Assembly (NCBI GenBank): GCA_963816685.1
Contig: CAWFMB010000016.1
Coordinates: forward strand, 248,001 to 312,000
Length of the DNA stretch: 64,000 nucleotides
Source: CAVYUC01 sp963816685
GTDB taxonomy: Bacteria > Bacteroidota > Bacteroidia > Bacteroidales > Prolixibacteraceae
Direction of reading: 5' to 3'
Shown: positions 63,759 to 64,000 of the stretch, one piece after another
Position numbering within the stretch: position 1 is the stretch's first letter
Layout of the letters: each line of letters opens with the position of its first letter
Notes under the pieces: model-generated
The model's input: the letters and a program-made list of their open reading frames with translations, nothing else
What the model was told of the DNA's origin: nothing
Database searches by the model: none
Program-made: the position numbers and the translations under genes

Positions 63759-63800
63759 ATATAATTTGCACCATTTAAAATTTCACATTAATATATAAAA

Positions 63801-63822
63801 AAAGCCCGGTTTCCCGGGCTCT
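63801..63822 (-). terminator. Rho-independent terminator of asd
   Basis: AGCCCGG and CCGGGCT form a stem with a short loop. On the minus strand it is followed by a run of seven or eight T, 30 bp after the asd stop codon. Confidence 0.85.
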
Positions 63823-63851
63823 ATTTCTATTAAAAACAATAAACTCTTTAA

Positions 63852-64000
63852 TTATTTAACCTCACCGTTTTCAATGAGCCATTCAGCAATCTGAACTGCA
63901 TTTAGTGCTGCGCCTTTTTTAATCTGATCGCCAACGCACCAAAATGTAAGGTTGTTTGGATCGGTAATATCTTTGCGGATACGGCCAACATATACATCAT
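63852..64000 (-). CDS. asd: Aspartate-semialdehyde dehydrogenase (partial, C-terminus only)
   Basis: My translation from the right edge to TAA at 63852-63854 gives 48 residues: DVYVGRIRKDITDPNN, then LTFWCVGDQIKKGAALNAVQ and IAEWLIENGEVK. VGDQIKKGAALNAVQIAE is the conserved C-terminus of this NADPH-dependent enzyme, which makes aspartate semialdehyde for lysine/threonine/methionine synthesis. The upstream part lies outside the window. It is the step after the aspartate kinase at 28935. Confidence 0.93.
   Translation of the reverse strand, partial: DVYVGRIRKDITDPNNLTFWCVGDQIKKGAALNAVQIAEWLIENGEVK

Overview
The window reads as a chromosomal segment of a Bacteroidota bacterium, most likely in the Bacteroidales/Marinilabiliales area (inference). 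Supporting this are AT-rich DNA, repeated matches to the Bacteroidota -7 promoter element TAnnTTTG, weak Shine-Dalgarno sequences, and families typical of the phylum: CBM9-like proteins, carboxypeptidase-regulatory-like proteins, DUF6259, DUF1080, a short ECF sigma/membrane-protein pair, and a fused GNAT-nitrilase. The gene content points to a heterotroph feeding on plant polysaccharides. There is no rRNA, CRISPR array, prophage or insertion sequence; one tRNA-Ala(GGC) is present.

Layout. 0-2 kb: a GDP-mannose 3,5-epimerase-like enzyme followed by a nucleotidyltransferase fused to a GHMP-kinase-like domain (nucleotide-sugar synthesis), running off the left edge. 2.5-6 kb: a PAS/PAS histidine kinase, a CBM9-like protein and an AI-2E family permease. 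6-8.3 kb: a GH10 xylanase with a DMT-type sugar permease. 8.5-17.2 kb: DUF1295 protein, PrxQ peroxiredoxin, PEP carboxylase, ammonium transporter and valyl-tRNA synthetase, the last carrying three in-frame GC-rich palindromic insertions. 17.3-27.5 kb: secreted proteins (beta-propeller phosphoesterase, GH5-like hydrolase, DUF1080, coiled-coil lipoprotein, two carboxypeptidase-regulatory-like proteins). 27.5-36.6 kb: an RND/ABC-type adaptor, aspartate kinase, tandem aldo/keto reductases, methylglyoxal synthase, phosphoglucosamine mutase, an ECF sigma pair and a pseudouridine synthase. 36.7-43.2 kb: a catabolic operon that looks like a Weimberg-type aldonate pathway (dehydratase, GntP permease, FAH-fold dehydratase, semialdehyde dehydrogenase) led by an AIM24-family gene. 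43.4-48.7 kb: dGTPase, GH74-like secreted protein, YgjP-type metalloprotease and a conserved unknown.

48.9-59.8 kb is different: an adaptor/TolC pair without a pump and with two frameshifts in tolC, an LRR protein, a wrecked alpha/beta hydrolase, a DUF6259 protein whose signal peptide is out of frame, and a broken small membrane-protein gene. This is either real decay or local assembly error. 60-64 kb returns to housekeeping: TonB, HflX, GNAT-nitrilase, and the 3' end of aspartate-semialdehyde dehydrogenase.

The most unusual structure is a set of three intergenic elements (about 2.28-2.38, 24.41-24.50 and 53.55-53.71 kb). Each has short units repeated mostly every 11 bp, arranged as inverted arms around a TCGCG-type core. 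Unit sequences differ between loci but the architecture is shared. They are the best candidate here for something undescribed. Two further dispersed repeat families are visible: GC-rich palindromes in and just after valS, and GTCATT..GAGAAATCT inverted repeats bracketing the aldehyde dehydrogenase gene.
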